Assembly: GCA_041398825.1 (NCBI GenBank)
Contig: JAWKTX010000004.1
Span: forward strand, 248,001 to 312,000
Reading direction: 5' to 3'
DNA length: 64,000 bases
Origin: Planctomycetaceae bacterium
Lineage (GTDB): Bacteria > Planctomycetota > Planctomycetia > Planctomycetales > Planctomycetaceae
A program made the position numbers and the translations under genes. Positions 45,432 to 54,291 of the stretch are shown piece by piece; within the stretch, counting starts at the first letter, position 1, and every line of letters starts with the position of its first letter. A model generated the notes under the pieces. The model was not told the DNA's origin. It searched no databases and saw only the letters and a list, made by a program, of their open reading frames with translations.

Positions 45432-45445
45432 TTGGCCAGGAGTCA
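45418..45445. repeat. 14-bp tandem duplication over the aldolase stop codon
   Basis: TTGGCCAGGAGTGA followed immediately by TTGGCCAGGAGTCA, 13 of 14 bases identical. The first copy ends in the aldolase stop codon region (TGA at 45429-45431). Confidence 0.85.
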
Positions 45446-45482
45446 ACAGTGTGCCACGCACGTCGAGAGCCTCCGTGTCGCG

Positions 45483-46886
45483 ATGAAGTCTTCCATTCGA
45501 AATCAAATTCTCTGGCCCTTCGCACTGATTCAAACACTGACGATTGGTGCGTTGTCTATTCTGCTCGCGTTGCGAGCCATTGATGCGGCTCAGACACAGG
45601 CGGTGGGGCGCCTGAATGGAGTTGTTCAGACCCTGCGTGACGCCAGTTTCCCCGTCCATTCGTCGATTCTTCAACAGATGAAGGGGCTGTCGGCAGCGGA
45701 CTACATTGCGCTGAATGATGACGGAGGAATTGTCGGTTCCACTCTGCCCGAATCCACCACGGCGCGACTGGTGAATCAGATTCTGGGGATGAAACAATTT
45801 GCAAAGGACGACAGCTCAGAATCCGGTCCATCCGGAACTCGACAGGATAGTGGAATCAGCGACTTCATCCCGGTCCACACGGTCGAAGGACCGTACGTTG
45901 TGGGTCGCGCGGACATCCGGAAGTCGAGCAATGCATCTGAGCTCTTTGTCATGATGCCGGAGGGCGACTGGCGAGCACTGACGGAATCGAATATGTGGCC
46001 TCCGTTGCTGATCGGTGCCGCCGCTCTGAGTATCATGGTCGCGGTCTCGATTGTGCTTGCTGGTCGATTTGCTCAGCGAATTCGTCGCATGCAGGACCAC
46101 GTTCGGCGAATTTCTGCCGGGCATTTTCAGTTAGCCATTCCCGAATCGGGTTCAGATGAGCTCGGCGAGCTGGCGGAATCAATCCACAAACTGGCAGGAG
46201 AACTTGACCATCTGACGCAGCAGATCCGCATCAACGAGCGTGCGGCTGTAGTCACTCAGGTGGCGGGAGGACTGGCACACCAGCTGCGCAATTCGATCAC
46301 CGGGGCAAGGTTGGCAGTGCAGGTCCATATTCGTCGATGTGAACAATCAGATCGCGAAAGTCTTCAGGTGGCATTGCGCCAGTTGTCATTGACGGAATCT
46401 CAAATTCGCGGGCTCTTAACACTGACACGAGATCTTCAGCAAAAGCCTGAACCGGGAGAAGCTGACGAAGTGATTCGTCATGTTGAATTACTCGTTCAGC
46501 CGGAATGCCAGCATCATCAGATTCGACTTGACGTTCAACTTTCGAACAGCGGGTTTACGATCAGCGATGCCGAACAGATGGAGGCGGCTTTATTGAATGT
46601 TGTTCGGAATGCGATGGAAGCCACGGGACCGGGCGGGCAGGTTGAAATTGAATCTTCATTCGCCGAGAGCCGGTTTATTGTGGAAATCAGGAACACTGGC
46701 CCGCCGGTTGCACCGGAAATCGCGGACAATATGTTCGATCCTTTCGTGACTTCAAAACCGGAGGGCGTTGGACTGGGACTGACGCTGGCAAGTCGCGCGG
46801 CCAGTGATCATCATGGTCAGCTGACCTGTCTACGCACCGGTGAATGGACTCGATTTCGATTTGAGTTGCCCTTGTCGCAAGCCTGA
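45483..46886 (+). CDS. Sensor histidine kinase
   Basis: 467 residues. Two membrane helices (near residues 8-30 and 180-200) flank a periplasmic sensor domain of about 145 residues. HAMP domain follows (ISAGHFQLAIPESGSDELGELAESIHKLAGEL). The H-box is AGGLAHQLRNSITGARLA with phospho-acceptor H266; the ATP-binding domain has LLNVVRNAMEAT (N box), NTGPPV (G1), FDPFVTSKPEGVGLGLTL (F and G2). It presumably phosphorylates the sigma-54 regulator immediately downstream. ATG at 45483 is chosen; an upstream TTG at 45432 lies in the duplicated sequence and is less likely. The signal sensed is unknown. Confidence 0.92.
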   Translation: MKSSIRNQILWPFALIQTLTIGALSILLALRAIDAAQTQAVGRLNGVVQTLRDASFPVHSSILQQMKGLSAADYIALNDDGGIVGSTLPESTTARLVNQILGMKQFAKDDSSESGPSGTRQDSGISDFIPVHTVEGPYVVGRADIRKSSNASELFVMMPEGDWRALTESNMWPPLLIGAAALSIMVAVSIVLAGRFAQRIRRMQDHVRRISAGHFQLAIPESGSDELGELAESIHKLAGELDHLTQQIRINERAAVVTQVAGGLAHQLRNSITGARLAVQVHIRRCEQSDRESLQVALRQLSLTESQIRGLLTLTRDLQQKPEPGEADEVIRHVELLVQPECQHHQIRLDVQLSNSGFTISDAEQMEAALLNVVRNAMEATGPGGQVEIESSFAESRFIVEIRNTGPPVAPEIADNMFDPFVTSKPEGVGLGLTLASRAASDHHGQLTCLRTGEWTRFRFELPLSQA

Positions 46887-46962
46887 TATCTCAATATACG
46901 CCTCATTTCCCACGGGGAATCAAATTCTGCTGCGGAACGGGTTACGTGGAAAGGGAGAATTC

Positions 46963-48378
46963 TTGACACGAGTATTGATTGTCGATGACGAACCTGCGAT
47001 CTGCTGGGCGTTCAGAGAATGTCTGACTGACGAAGGATTCGAAGTTGGCGTTGCCAGTTCTGCCGCACAGGCGCTGGCATCGACCGACGATGAAATGCCC
47101 GATGTCATTGTCATGGACGTTCGCATGCCAGGCATGGATGGACTTGAGGCCATGCAGCAGTTTCGTAAAAAGGCCGCCTCCATACCAATCATCATCATGA
47201 CGGCCTTTGGCAGCTTGTCGACAGCTGTTCGAGCTATCGATGGCGGGGCGTTTGATTATCTGATCAAGCCGATCGACCTGGACAAAGCTGTTGCAGTGAT
47301 CCGCCAGGCAGCCGCAATAAATTCGGCACCGGCAAGTGGAGACGAAATGCCAGCCGTAGATTGCGCTTCGGATGAACTGATCGTCGGTTCGTCGTCCGCA
47401 ATGCAGGAGGTGTTTCGGCAGATTGCGCTGGTGGCTGAGCGAGACGTGCCGGTATTAATCACCGGCGAAAGCGGCACCGGCAAGGATCTTGTTGCAAGGG
47501 CCATTCATCAGCATAGTCGACGACGTGGTCCGTTTGTTCCAATCTGCGTTCCCGCGTTCAGCGACACTGTGGTTGAGAGCGAATTATTCGGTCACACCAA
47601 AGGGGCATTCACCGGCGCTGATGTGGCTCGCATCGGATTGTTGCAGCAGGCAGATCAGGGGACCGCGTTTGTGGATGAGATTGGAGAGATACCCTTACCG
47701 CTTCAGGTAAAACTGCTGCGGGTGCTCGAAACACACGAAGTTCAACCGGTAGGTTCGGGCACGTGCCGCCATTCGTCGTTTCGCCTTGTAGCCGCGACTA
47801 ATCGATCGCTGGAAGCCATGGTGGCTGAAGGAACATTTCGCAGTGACCTGTTTTATCGTCTGAATGTCTTTCGTATCCATTTACCGCCTCTGCGGGAACG
47901 CACGGACGATATTCTGCTTCTGGCAGAACGATTTCTTTCGGATGTTGGCATCGGGAAAGGGATGCGGCTCTCTGATGAGGCCCAGTCGATTCTCCTGAAA
48001 CGCGAATGGACCGGCAACGTAAGAGAACTTCGCAATGCCATTGAGGCTGCGTCGGTGGTTTGCCGCGGCGAAGTGATCCGGTCCGAGCACCTGCCGGAAC
48101 CATCACACCAGATCAACAGTTCTGGCCGCTCCCCCGTCGAAAGTCTGCAATTGGCTGTCACACACTGGATTGATGATGGCCTAAACCTACACGGTTCGGG
48201 CTCATTTGAAACAGCGAGTGACCTGCTGGCTCAGTTGTCGGGGCATACAGAGCCGCCTCTCCTGCGTCGAGTTCTTGATGTTGCCGGTGGCAATCGCGCA
48301 CTTGCGGCAAGGATGCTGGGGATTCATCGCGATACGCTCCGGGAAAAACTGCGCCGGTATGGGATTGACGCTGAATAG
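46963..48378 (+). CDS. NtrC-type sigma-54-dependent response regulator
   Basis: 471 residues, TTG start at 46963 supported by AAGGGAG six bases upstream and by the receiver domain beginning directly (TRVLIVDDEPAICWAF). Receiver: D52 in VIVMDVRMPGMDG, Lys in FDYLIKPID. AAA+ domain: Walker A GESGTGKD, GAFTGA for sigma-54 contact (ELFGHTKGAFTGAD), Walker B-like TAFVDEIGEIP, and WTGNVRELRNAI. C-terminal Fis-type helix-turn-helix: GGNRALAARMLGIHRDTLREKLRRYGI. It activates sigma-54 promoters on phosphorylation by the adjacent kinase. Target genes are not evident; no clear -24/-12 promoter was found in the window by eye. Confidence 0.94.
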   Translation: MTRVLIVDDEPAICWAFRECLTDEGFEVGVASSAAQALASTDDEMPDVIVMDVRMPGMDGLEAMQQFRKKAASIPIIIMTAFGSLSTAVRAIDGGAFDYLIKPIDLDKAVAVIRQAAAINSAPASGDEMPAVDCASDELIVGSSSAMQEVFRQIALVAERDVPVLITGESGTGKDLVARAIHQHSRRRGPFVPICVPAFSDTVVESELFGHTKGAFTGADVARIGLLQQADQGTAFVDEIGEIPLPLQVKLLRVLETHEVQPVGSGTCRHSSFRLVAATNRSLEAMVAEGTFRSDLFYRLNVFRIHLPPLRERTDDILLLAERFLSDVGIGKGMRLSDEAQSILLKREWTGNVRELRNAIEAASVVCRGEVIRSEHLPEPSHQINSSGRSPVESLQLAVTHWIDDGLNLHGSGSFETASDLLAQLSGHTEPPLLRRVLDVAGGNRALAARMLGIHRDTLREKLRRYGIDAE

Positions 48379-48655
48379 TGGCTCAACTTTTCTGGCGTTG
48401 TTGCATCCGCCGGAATGGCCCTGCCTGATTTGCAAGGTCTCCTGCTGTTTGTGGCTTCTTCGCAACACCCTGTGTTGATTTACGGCAACATTCTGTCCTG
48501 ATGCAATCAGGTTGATGGGATCGCCCTCGCGATTTGATTCAGGCCTTCGGGAATGTTCTCCGACGGCCCATTGCAGCGGCTATGTTTCATGAATGCCGGC
48601 CAGCATCGAACGTATGGTGTGAGACCGTCACAACCTGCATTGGGAAACGATCATC

Positions 48656-50353
48656 ATGAATCAGGGGCAGTATCAGGCACCATCGGGATCGATTGCCAGA
48701 GACGACGTTCCATTACATCTGCCGCAACAGCCACCACGCGATGAACTTGTCCAGCAGTTGCTGCTGCGACAAACACAGCAAAAGGCTGAGCCTGTCCGCC
48801 TTGCGTTTTGGGGATTGGTTTGCGTTGCGGCCGTGTTGATCGGTGGTCGCACGCTTCTTGAGATGCGAATGGCTGCAATGGACACTGCGATTCCAAAGAC
48901 AGCGACCCTTCCATCCGAGAGGCGGGAAGTTTCCGGTACAGCGGCAGAGTTAATGAATGCGGATTCGCCTGTTCGTTCAGGCAGCGAAGTGCGAACACCT
49001 GCCAGAGAATCCATCGATGCTGTGCCGGCGCAGAAGGCTGGGCTGGTCACTTCGGTCATGAATCGAATTCTGGGACGCACCGATTCCGCAGTTTCTGAGC
49101 CGCCGTCGCAGCAGATCTTAATTGAGGGCCCCGCGCCGCATTATCATGCATCGCCACTTCACGAAGCCATGGTCACGCCGGGAAACTTCATGTATCTGGG
49201 GGCTTTCAGAGCTCCTCATGTTGACGAAAACAGGGAAGCATCGCGGTTTTGTTACGGTGGCTGGACACTGGCTTACAACCCTGATGGCGACCCGAGTGGT
49301 TCTTCTGACGGGTTCGCCGGATCACTTTTCATTTCCAGCGACCCGACACAGGAGTTGATTGCGGAGATCTCGATTCCGCAGCCAGTGACGGCAAAGCCGC
49401 GGTTTCTGGATGCCATTCCCGCAGCAAACATTCTGCAGTCGTTTGGAGATCCGACTGGTGGTATTCGCGGTTCCATGACAGGCGATTCTTCCGAGCCATT
49501 CCGGTATGGCGGCCTCCATGTGATTGACGGACGGCTTCACTGGACGATGTACAAGTACTACAACGTTGAGACGATTGATTTTCCATCGCACGGAGTATCG
49601 ACCCTTGACCTGAATCGTCCTGAACCGCAGGGACCATGGCATCTGGGTCCCTCGGAGACAGGCCGTTCAGAATGGCATTCGTACAAGCATGCCGGGTACA
49701 TTCTGCGCGTTCCGGAGGACTATGCGAATCAGTGGTTCTACGGACATAAGCTGATCTCCGGGCTGCAAATTGCTACCGGGCTGAACATTGCGAGCCATGG
49801 CCCATCGCTGTTTGCTTACAGCCTCCCGACTGTCGCAACTTCTCCCGGCCGTTCCCTTGATGCACTGCCGCTGATGTACAACGACATCAGTCGACCGGCC
49901 AGGGACTTTAATCCTGCGGATCGATGGACAGGCGGCGCGTGGCTCAGACTTGGCGAAAAGAATACGATTATCATCAGCGGCCGCAAAGCGCTTGGTGAAG
50001 TCTACTATGGCGAAGCAAGGCCAGGTGACTGCACGATCGACAAGGGATATCACGGCGCGCCTTATGAATCTCAAATTCGTTTTTACGCTCCACAGGCGCT
50101 GGTCGCTGCCAGTCGGCACAGCCTTGATCCAACAGGAATCGAACCGTGGTACATTTGGGATGGGAATTCTCCGGGAGGTGGGCCCGCTCAGTACCTGTTT
50201 CCATCATGTACACAGTATCTTGGTGGGATCGCCTGCGATCCTGAACACAACCTGCTGTACCTTGTGCAGATCGATGGCGGGGCAACGTCCGATCGTGAGT
50301 TCGATCCACTGCCAGTCATTCACGTGTTCCGGTACGGTGAACCTGCTTTATGA
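48656..50353 (+). CDS. Membrane-anchored protein of unknown function coupled to an ATP-grasp gene
   Basis: 565 residues. A glutamine-rich cytoplasmic N-terminus (about 1-47) and one membrane helix (about 49-66, LAFWGLVCVAAVLIGG) precede a Ser/Thr-rich linker and a large extracytoplasmic domain from about 165. Conspicuous segments: PGNFMYLGAFRAPHVDENREASRFCYGGWTLAYNPDGDPSG, FRYGGLHVIDGRLHWTMYKYYN, GAWLRLGEKNTIIISGRKALGEVYYG and CTQYLGGIACDPEHNLLYLVQ. The beta-strand and aromatic pattern suggests a propeller-like fold, but no family is recognised. Its stop overlaps the next ATG by 4 bases, strongly linking it to the ATP-grasp enzyme. Confidence 0.8.
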   Translation: MNQGQYQAPSGSIARDDVPLHLPQQPPRDELVQQLLLRQTQQKAEPVRLAFWGLVCVAAVLIGGRTLLEMRMAAMDTAIPKTATLPSERREVSGTAAELMNADSPVRSGSEVRTPARESIDAVPAQKAGLVTSVMNRILGRTDSAVSEPPSQQILIEGPAPHYHASPLHEAMVTPGNFMYLGAFRAPHVDENREASRFCYGGWTLAYNPDGDPSGSSDGFAGSLFISSDPTQELIAEISIPQPVTAKPRFLDAIPAANILQSFGDPTGGIRGSMTGDSSEPFRYGGLHVIDGRLHWTMYKYYNVETIDFPSHGVSTLDLNRPEPQGPWHLGPSETGRSEWHSYKHAGYILRVPEDYANQWFYGHKLISGLQIATGLNIASHGPSLFAYSLPTVATSPGRSLDALPLMYNDISRPARDFNPADRWTGGAWLRLGEKNTIIISGRKALGEVYYGEARPGDCTIDKGYHGAPYESQIRFYAPQALVAASRHSLDPTGIEPWYIWDGNSPGGGPAQYLFPSCTQYLGGIACDPEHNLLYLVQIDGGATSDREFDPLPVIHVFRYGEPAL

Positions 50354-51225
50354 ACAAACGTTCGCTCCGACGAATTGCCTTCCTGACAATGGACTCGCTT
50401 GAAGGTTTTTTTGCTTACGATGACATGGTGAACGAGCCACTCTTGCGGCGTGGTGTTCAGGTGGACCATGTTTCCTGGCGTGCGAATGCGGAATGGAGCG
50501 ACTACGAAATGGTGGTCATTCGCAGCCCCTGGGACTACCACAAATCCGCTGACGCATTCCTGCACGTGCTGGATTCGATCGACCAGAAGACATGCCTGGT
50601 GAATGATCTGCAGACTGTGCGATGGAACATCAATAAGCATTATCTGAAGGATCTTGACCATCGTGGTGCTGATATTGTTCCTACCGAATGGTTTGCGTCT
50701 TTGTCTGTCGCAGATCTGGACTGTTTGTGCGAACGATTTGGCGAGGAAGAATTTGTCTGCAAACCAGTAGTCGGTGCGGGAGCAGAGAACACTTTTCGCC
50801 TCTCATCTCGTACGTCGCCGGACGTCCGCAGGGAAGTCGCAACGACATATGAGTCACGCGAAGCGATGGTGCAGGCGTTTGTCCCAAGCATCACGACCGT
50901 CGGCGAATACTCACTGTTTTACTTTGACGAGCAATTCAGTCACTGTGTACTGAAGACTCCGACGGCAGGAGATTTTCGAGTACAGGAAGAACACGGAGGC
51001 CAGCTGAGAGCGATCACACCGGCAGTAGATCTTCTGTTTGCCGGAGAGAAAGCTATCCAGGCCGTTTCCGGGCGTTTGCTGTACGCACGGGTAGACTTGG
51101 TACGCCTGCCTGACGGTAAACCCGTCGTGATGGAGCTCGAATTGATCGAACCGTCTCTCTATTTCCCTTTCGATCCGCAATCACCCGAAAGATTCGCCGA
51201 CGCAATTTTACGGCGAATGCAGTGA
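50350..51225 (+). CDS. ATP-grasp ligase (RimK/DcsG-like)
   Basis: 291 residues. The ATP-grasp fold is recognisable: RIAFLTMDSLEGFFAYDDMV and MVVIRSPWDYHKSADAFLHVLDSI (N-terminal domain), FVCKPVVGAGAENTFRLSS (nucleotide-binding Lys), YSLFYFDEQFSHCVLKTPTAGDFRVQEEHGG, and the metal-binding VMELELIEPSLYF. Closest families by pattern are the O-ureidoserine cyclo-ligase DcsG and related ATP-dependent carboxylate-amine ligases; the substrate is unknown. It overlaps the end of the membrane-anchored unknown gene by 4 bases, and the operon ends here. Confidence 0.88.
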   Translation: MNKRSLRRIAFLTMDSLEGFFAYDDMVNEPLLRRGVQVDHVSWRANAEWSDYEMVVIRSPWDYHKSADAFLHVLDSIDQKTCLVNDLQTVRWNINKHYLKDLDHRGADIVPTEWFASLSVADLDCLCERFGEEEFVCKPVVGAGAENTFRLSSRTSPDVRREVATTYESREAMVQAFVPSITTVGEYSLFYFDEQFSHCVLKTPTAGDFRVQEEHGGQLRAITPAVDLLFAGEKAIQAVSGRLLYARVDLVRLPDGKPVVMELELIEPSLYFPFDPQSPERFADAILRRMQ

Positions 51226-51616
51226 CGCAGAAATTCTGCAGATGAACAGCTGAGTTTGGCTGACAGGCCACATCCTTCAACAAAAAGTCCCTCGCGAACG
51301 AAGTGGTTTGCCTTTCGTGTGGATCTTCAAAGGACTGGAGGATGCCGACGTCGGAGACTGGGGAATGCAGCTGCAGTTGGGACACCTCAGGGGTGCCGGA
51401 GTTCCCGGAGCCAGTAGTGTAGGTATTTGCGGATTTCAGTGCTTGCCGGGTCGCTAAAAACTGATTATCCGATGAGATCGTTTGCATCGTGCTAATCCAG
51501 CGAGTCGACTGTATCTTGCCTGCACGATGCAGATCACCCGGGTAGAACTCAAGACAGCGAATCGGGCTGCCGTTAGTTGCGGATACACCGCATTCCAGCG
51601 GCAATGACGATTATCG
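51226..51616. other. Intergenic region upstream of glgA with inverted repeat
   Basis: No gene supported (a minus-strand open frame here overlaps the ATP-grasp gene and lacks coding character). Contains the dyad GCAGAAATTCTGC just after the ATP-grasp stop (51227-51239) and the inverted repeat at 51483-51531. Confidence 0.45.
51483..51531 (+). promoter_or_regulatory. 10-bp inverted repeat in the glgA upstream region
   Basis: TGCATCGTGC (51483-51492) and GCACGATGCA (51522-51531) are perfect reverse complements around a 29-base loop, which itself contains the palindrome AGTCGACT. It ends 85 bases before the glgA start and could be a leader stem or operator; function not shown. Confidence 0.45.
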
Positions 51617-53170
51617 ATGCCTTTCGCGAAAGTAATTCCTGTGAACGGGTTGCCTGCTCAGCGACTACGAATTGTACTGGCCGCCTCTGAAGCGGTGCCA
51701 TTTGCGAAGACTGGCGGGCTCGCGGACGTAACCGGCGCGCTGGCCGCTGCGCTTGATCGACTAGGGCACGATGTCGTACTCATTCTGCCCGATTACTTTG
51801 CCGTTCGTCAGGCGAATTCGCCACGGCTGCCTCACGTTTCCAGTACCGGACTCAAGTTTTCGATCACGATGAATGGGCGAGTGGTTGAGGGATCCGTGAA
51901 CTGGACGATGCTGCCAGGCACCTCAGTGCGTGTTCTTCTCATTCGTCAGCCGGAGTACTTTGACCGACGGCAGTTGTATCAGGAGCATGGCCATGGCTAT
52001 GTCGACAACTGCGAACGCTTCTGTTTCTTCAGTCGGGCCGTAATGGAAGTTTGCCAGCAAATGGTGCTTCGGCCGGATGTCATTCACTGCAATGACTGGC
52101 AGACCGGAATCATTCCTGCTTTGCTGCACAGTCAGTATTCGTCTCAGCCGGGTTTCGAAAATACCGCCTCAGTCATGACCATTCATAATATGGCGTATCA
52201 GGGGCGGTTCTGGCACTTCGATATGCCGCTGACCGGAATGGACTGGGCCTACTTCAACTACCATCAGATGGAATCGTGGGGAGATCTGAACCTGCTGAAA
52301 ACCGGTATCGCGTTTTCTGATCAGGTGACAACGGTAAGTCCAACCTATGCGAAAGAGATCTGTACGCCTGACGGGGGATATGGGCTGGAAGGAACACTAC
52401 GGCATCGGCAGAGTGATTTAAGCGGAATATTAAATGGTATTGACGATGATGTCTGGAATCCGGAGACGGACAAGCTTTTGCCGGCCAACTACACTTTCGA
52501 CACCATCGCACAAGGAAAAGCCACCTGCAAGACGGCCCTTCAAAAACGCCTCGGCCTTGCCGAACGATCAGACGTTCCACTGCTGGGGATGGTCTCCCGA
52601 ATGGCAGACCAGAAAGGATTCGACCTTGTCGCAGGCGCAGCAGAAAGACTGCTGTCCCGGGATATTCAAATGGCTTTTCTGGGGACTGGTGATCCGCATC
52701 ATGAGAGCATGTTTCGTCAACTGGCAGCTGCTCATCCCGGAAAAGTTGCAGTGGAAATTGGCTTTGATGAATCACTGGCACATCAGATTGAGGCTGGCTC
52801 GGACATGTTCATGATGCCAAGCCGCTTTGAACCATGTGGATTGAATCAAATGTATAGCCTGAGGTATGGCACCGTGCCGATCGTCCGTAACGTGGGGGGG
52901 CTCGCCGATTCGGTCACCAATCTCGACATCGCCGGAAAGTCAATTTCAAAAGCCACCGGGTTTGCATTCAACGACTACAGCAGAGATGCATTTGCTCAGA
53001 GTGTTGAACAAGCCATTGACACCTGGGGAAAGCCGGACATCTGGAAGAAACTGGTCAGGAACGGGATGGCTAAGGATTGGTCCTGGCAGCGAAGCGCTGA
53101 CGAATACGTCGGCATCTATCGAAAAGCACAGTCCCGGATCGCAGGGCGGCTCTCGGAAGGCCGTTGCTGA
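51617..53170 (+). CDS. glgA: Glycogen (starch) synthase
   Basis: 517 residues, GT5-family enzyme that transfers glucose from ADP-glucose to glycogen. Diagnostic segments: RIVLAASEAVPFAKTGGLADVTGALAAAL (KTGGL motif for ADP-glucose), DVIHCNDWQTGIIPALL, SVMTIHNMAYQGRFW, LKTGIAFSDQVTTVSPTYAKEI, LLGMVSRMADQKGFDL, and PSRFEPCGLNQMYSLRYGTVPIVRNVGGLADSV with the C-terminal E-x7-E acid pair. Starts at the first ATG (51617); about 15 residues precede the fold. No other glycogen gene is in the window. A 13-bp duplication follows the stop codon. Confidence 0.96.
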   Translation: MPFAKVIPVNGLPAQRLRIVLAASEAVPFAKTGGLADVTGALAAALDRLGHDVVLILPDYFAVRQANSPRLPHVSSTGLKFSITMNGRVVEGSVNWTMLPGTSVRVLLIRQPEYFDRRQLYQEHGHGYVDNCERFCFFSRAVMEVCQQMVLRPDVIHCNDWQTGIIPALLHSQYSSQPGFENTASVMTIHNMAYQGRFWHFDMPLTGMDWAYFNYHQMESWGDLNLLKTGIAFSDQVTTVSPTYAKEICTPDGGYGLEGTLRHRQSDLSGILNGIDDDVWNPETDKLLPANYTFDTIAQGKATCKTALQKRLGLAERSDVPLLGMVSRMADQKGFDLVAGAAERLLSRDIQMAFLGTGDPHHESMFRQLAAAHPGKVAVEIGFDESLAHQIEAGSDMFMMPSRFEPCGLNQMYSLRYGTVPIVRNVGGLADSVTNLDIAGKSISKATGFAFNDYSRDAFAQSVEQAIDTWGKPDIWKKLVRNGMAKDWSWQRSADEYVGIYRKAQSRIAGRLSEGRC

Positions 53171-53175
53171 ACGTA

Positions 53176-53207
53176 CCAGGTTCGGTAATACCCAGGTTCG
53201 GTAACAG
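53176..53207. repeat. Period-16 duplication after glgA
   Basis: Two adjacent 16-base units starting CCAGGTTCGGTAA (53176 and 53192); the first 13 bases are identical. It occupies the short gap between the convergent glgA and epmA genes. Confidence 0.85.
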
Positions 53208-53225
53208 ATTTCTTCCGCCGTGAGT

Positions 53226-54278
53226 CTACGCTCGCTCAATGGGAAAGGGAATAACCTGATCAATGCGCGTGCTTCCCGTCAGAAGCATTAACAGACGATC
53301 AAAGCCCAGGGCAACTCCCGAACATGCGGGGAGCCCGGACATCATCGCTGCACCCATTCGTTCGGCTCCCGGCAATACTCTGTTCTTGTGACACACTCGG
53401 AGAGAATTGGACTGCACTTCTCGCTCGGCAAGTTCACGGACATCTGTGAGTTCGTGGTAGCCGTTACAGATTTCGACGCCTTGCATATAAAGTTCAAACC
53501 GATCAGAAACGCGCGCATCATTTTCTGATGTTCGCGCCAGCGCAGCCTGTGACCGCGGATAAGCGGTAAGAAAGACAGGATGTTCGATCCCCAGTGCTGG
53601 TTCGATTCTTTCGGCCAGAATAACGTTAAGGATGTCGTCGACGGTGTCGTCTGACGAAAACGCGGGCAACGGGATCTGTCTGCTGGCAGCAAGTTGTTCG
53701 ATTTCCAACCGGCTCTTACCAAGCACACTTTCTCCGAGGACGCTTATGAATGCGTCGTCCCAATTGAGAACTCGAAACGACTGAGGACCTGCTTCGAGTC
53801 GCGTCTCCCCGGGAAGGAAATCCAGGCCATTCCTGGCTTCGATGCAGGTTCGGACAAGATCCTCAGTGAGTCGCATTTGCTGAAGATGATCTGTACCAAC
53901 TCCGTACCATTCGATGATTGTGAATTCCGGGTTATACCGATCGCCTCGTTCCGAGCTGCGAAATGATTTCGTAATCTGGTAAATGGAACCCATGCCAGCG
54001 GCCAGCAATCGCTTCATGGCAGCTTCAGGAGAAGTCTGCAGAAACATTCGCGTGCACTGAGAGGTCTGGTCAGCTCCTGTCACCTCTACCCCAGACACTT
54101 CAATGGGATTGATGTGAGTATCGACGACGACATCATGAGAGAGAAGGGGCGTTTCAACTTCGGTGTAATTTCGGTCGTCGAAAAACCGGCGTATTTGCTT
54201 CAGAAGTTCAGAACGCAGTCGGAGTATGTTCAGGCTGCAGGTTGGCTGCCAGGTTGATGGTATGCTCTTCCCTTCCAT
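53226..54278 (-). CDS. epmA: Elongation factor P (R)-beta-lysyltransferase EpmA/GenX-like
   Basis: 350 residues, class II lysyl-tRNA-synthetase-like catalytic core without an anticodon-binding domain, the mark of EpmA (PoxA/GenX). Motif 1 region NILRLRSELLKQIRRFFDDRNYTEVETPLL, motif 2 FLQTSPEAAMKRLLAAGMGSIYQITKSFRSSERGDRYNPEFTIIEWYG and motif 3 SGVALGFDRLLMLLTG are clear. EpmA attaches beta-lysine to EF-P. The EpmB aminomutase and efp are not adjacent, so identity of the transferred lysine is not shown. It is 13 bases after the BatA-type gene on the same strand. Confidence 0.92.
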   Translation of the reverse strand: MEGKSIPSTWQPTCSLNILRLRSELLKQIRRFFDDRNYTEVETPLLSHDVVVDTHINPIEVSGVEVTGADQTSQCTRMFLQTSPEAAMKRLLAAGMGSIYQITKSFRSSERGDRYNPEFTIIEWYGVGTDHLQQMRLTEDLVRTCIEARNGLDFLPGETRLEAGPQSFRVLNWDDAFISVLGESVLGKSRLEIEQLAASRQIPLPAFSSDDTVDDILNVILAERIEPALGIEHPVFLTAYPRSQAALARTSENDARVSDRFELYMQGVEICNGYHELTDVRELAEREVQSNSLRVCHKNRVLPGAERMGAAMMSGLPACSGVALGFDRLLMLLTGSTRIDQVIPFPIERA

Positions 54279-54291
54279 CGGTAGGACACTC

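Noticed and set aside
51053..51604. Minus-strand open frame of 183 codons upstream of glgA
   Set aside because: It overlaps the end of the ATP-grasp gene on the opposite strand and has no ribosome-binding site or recognised domain.
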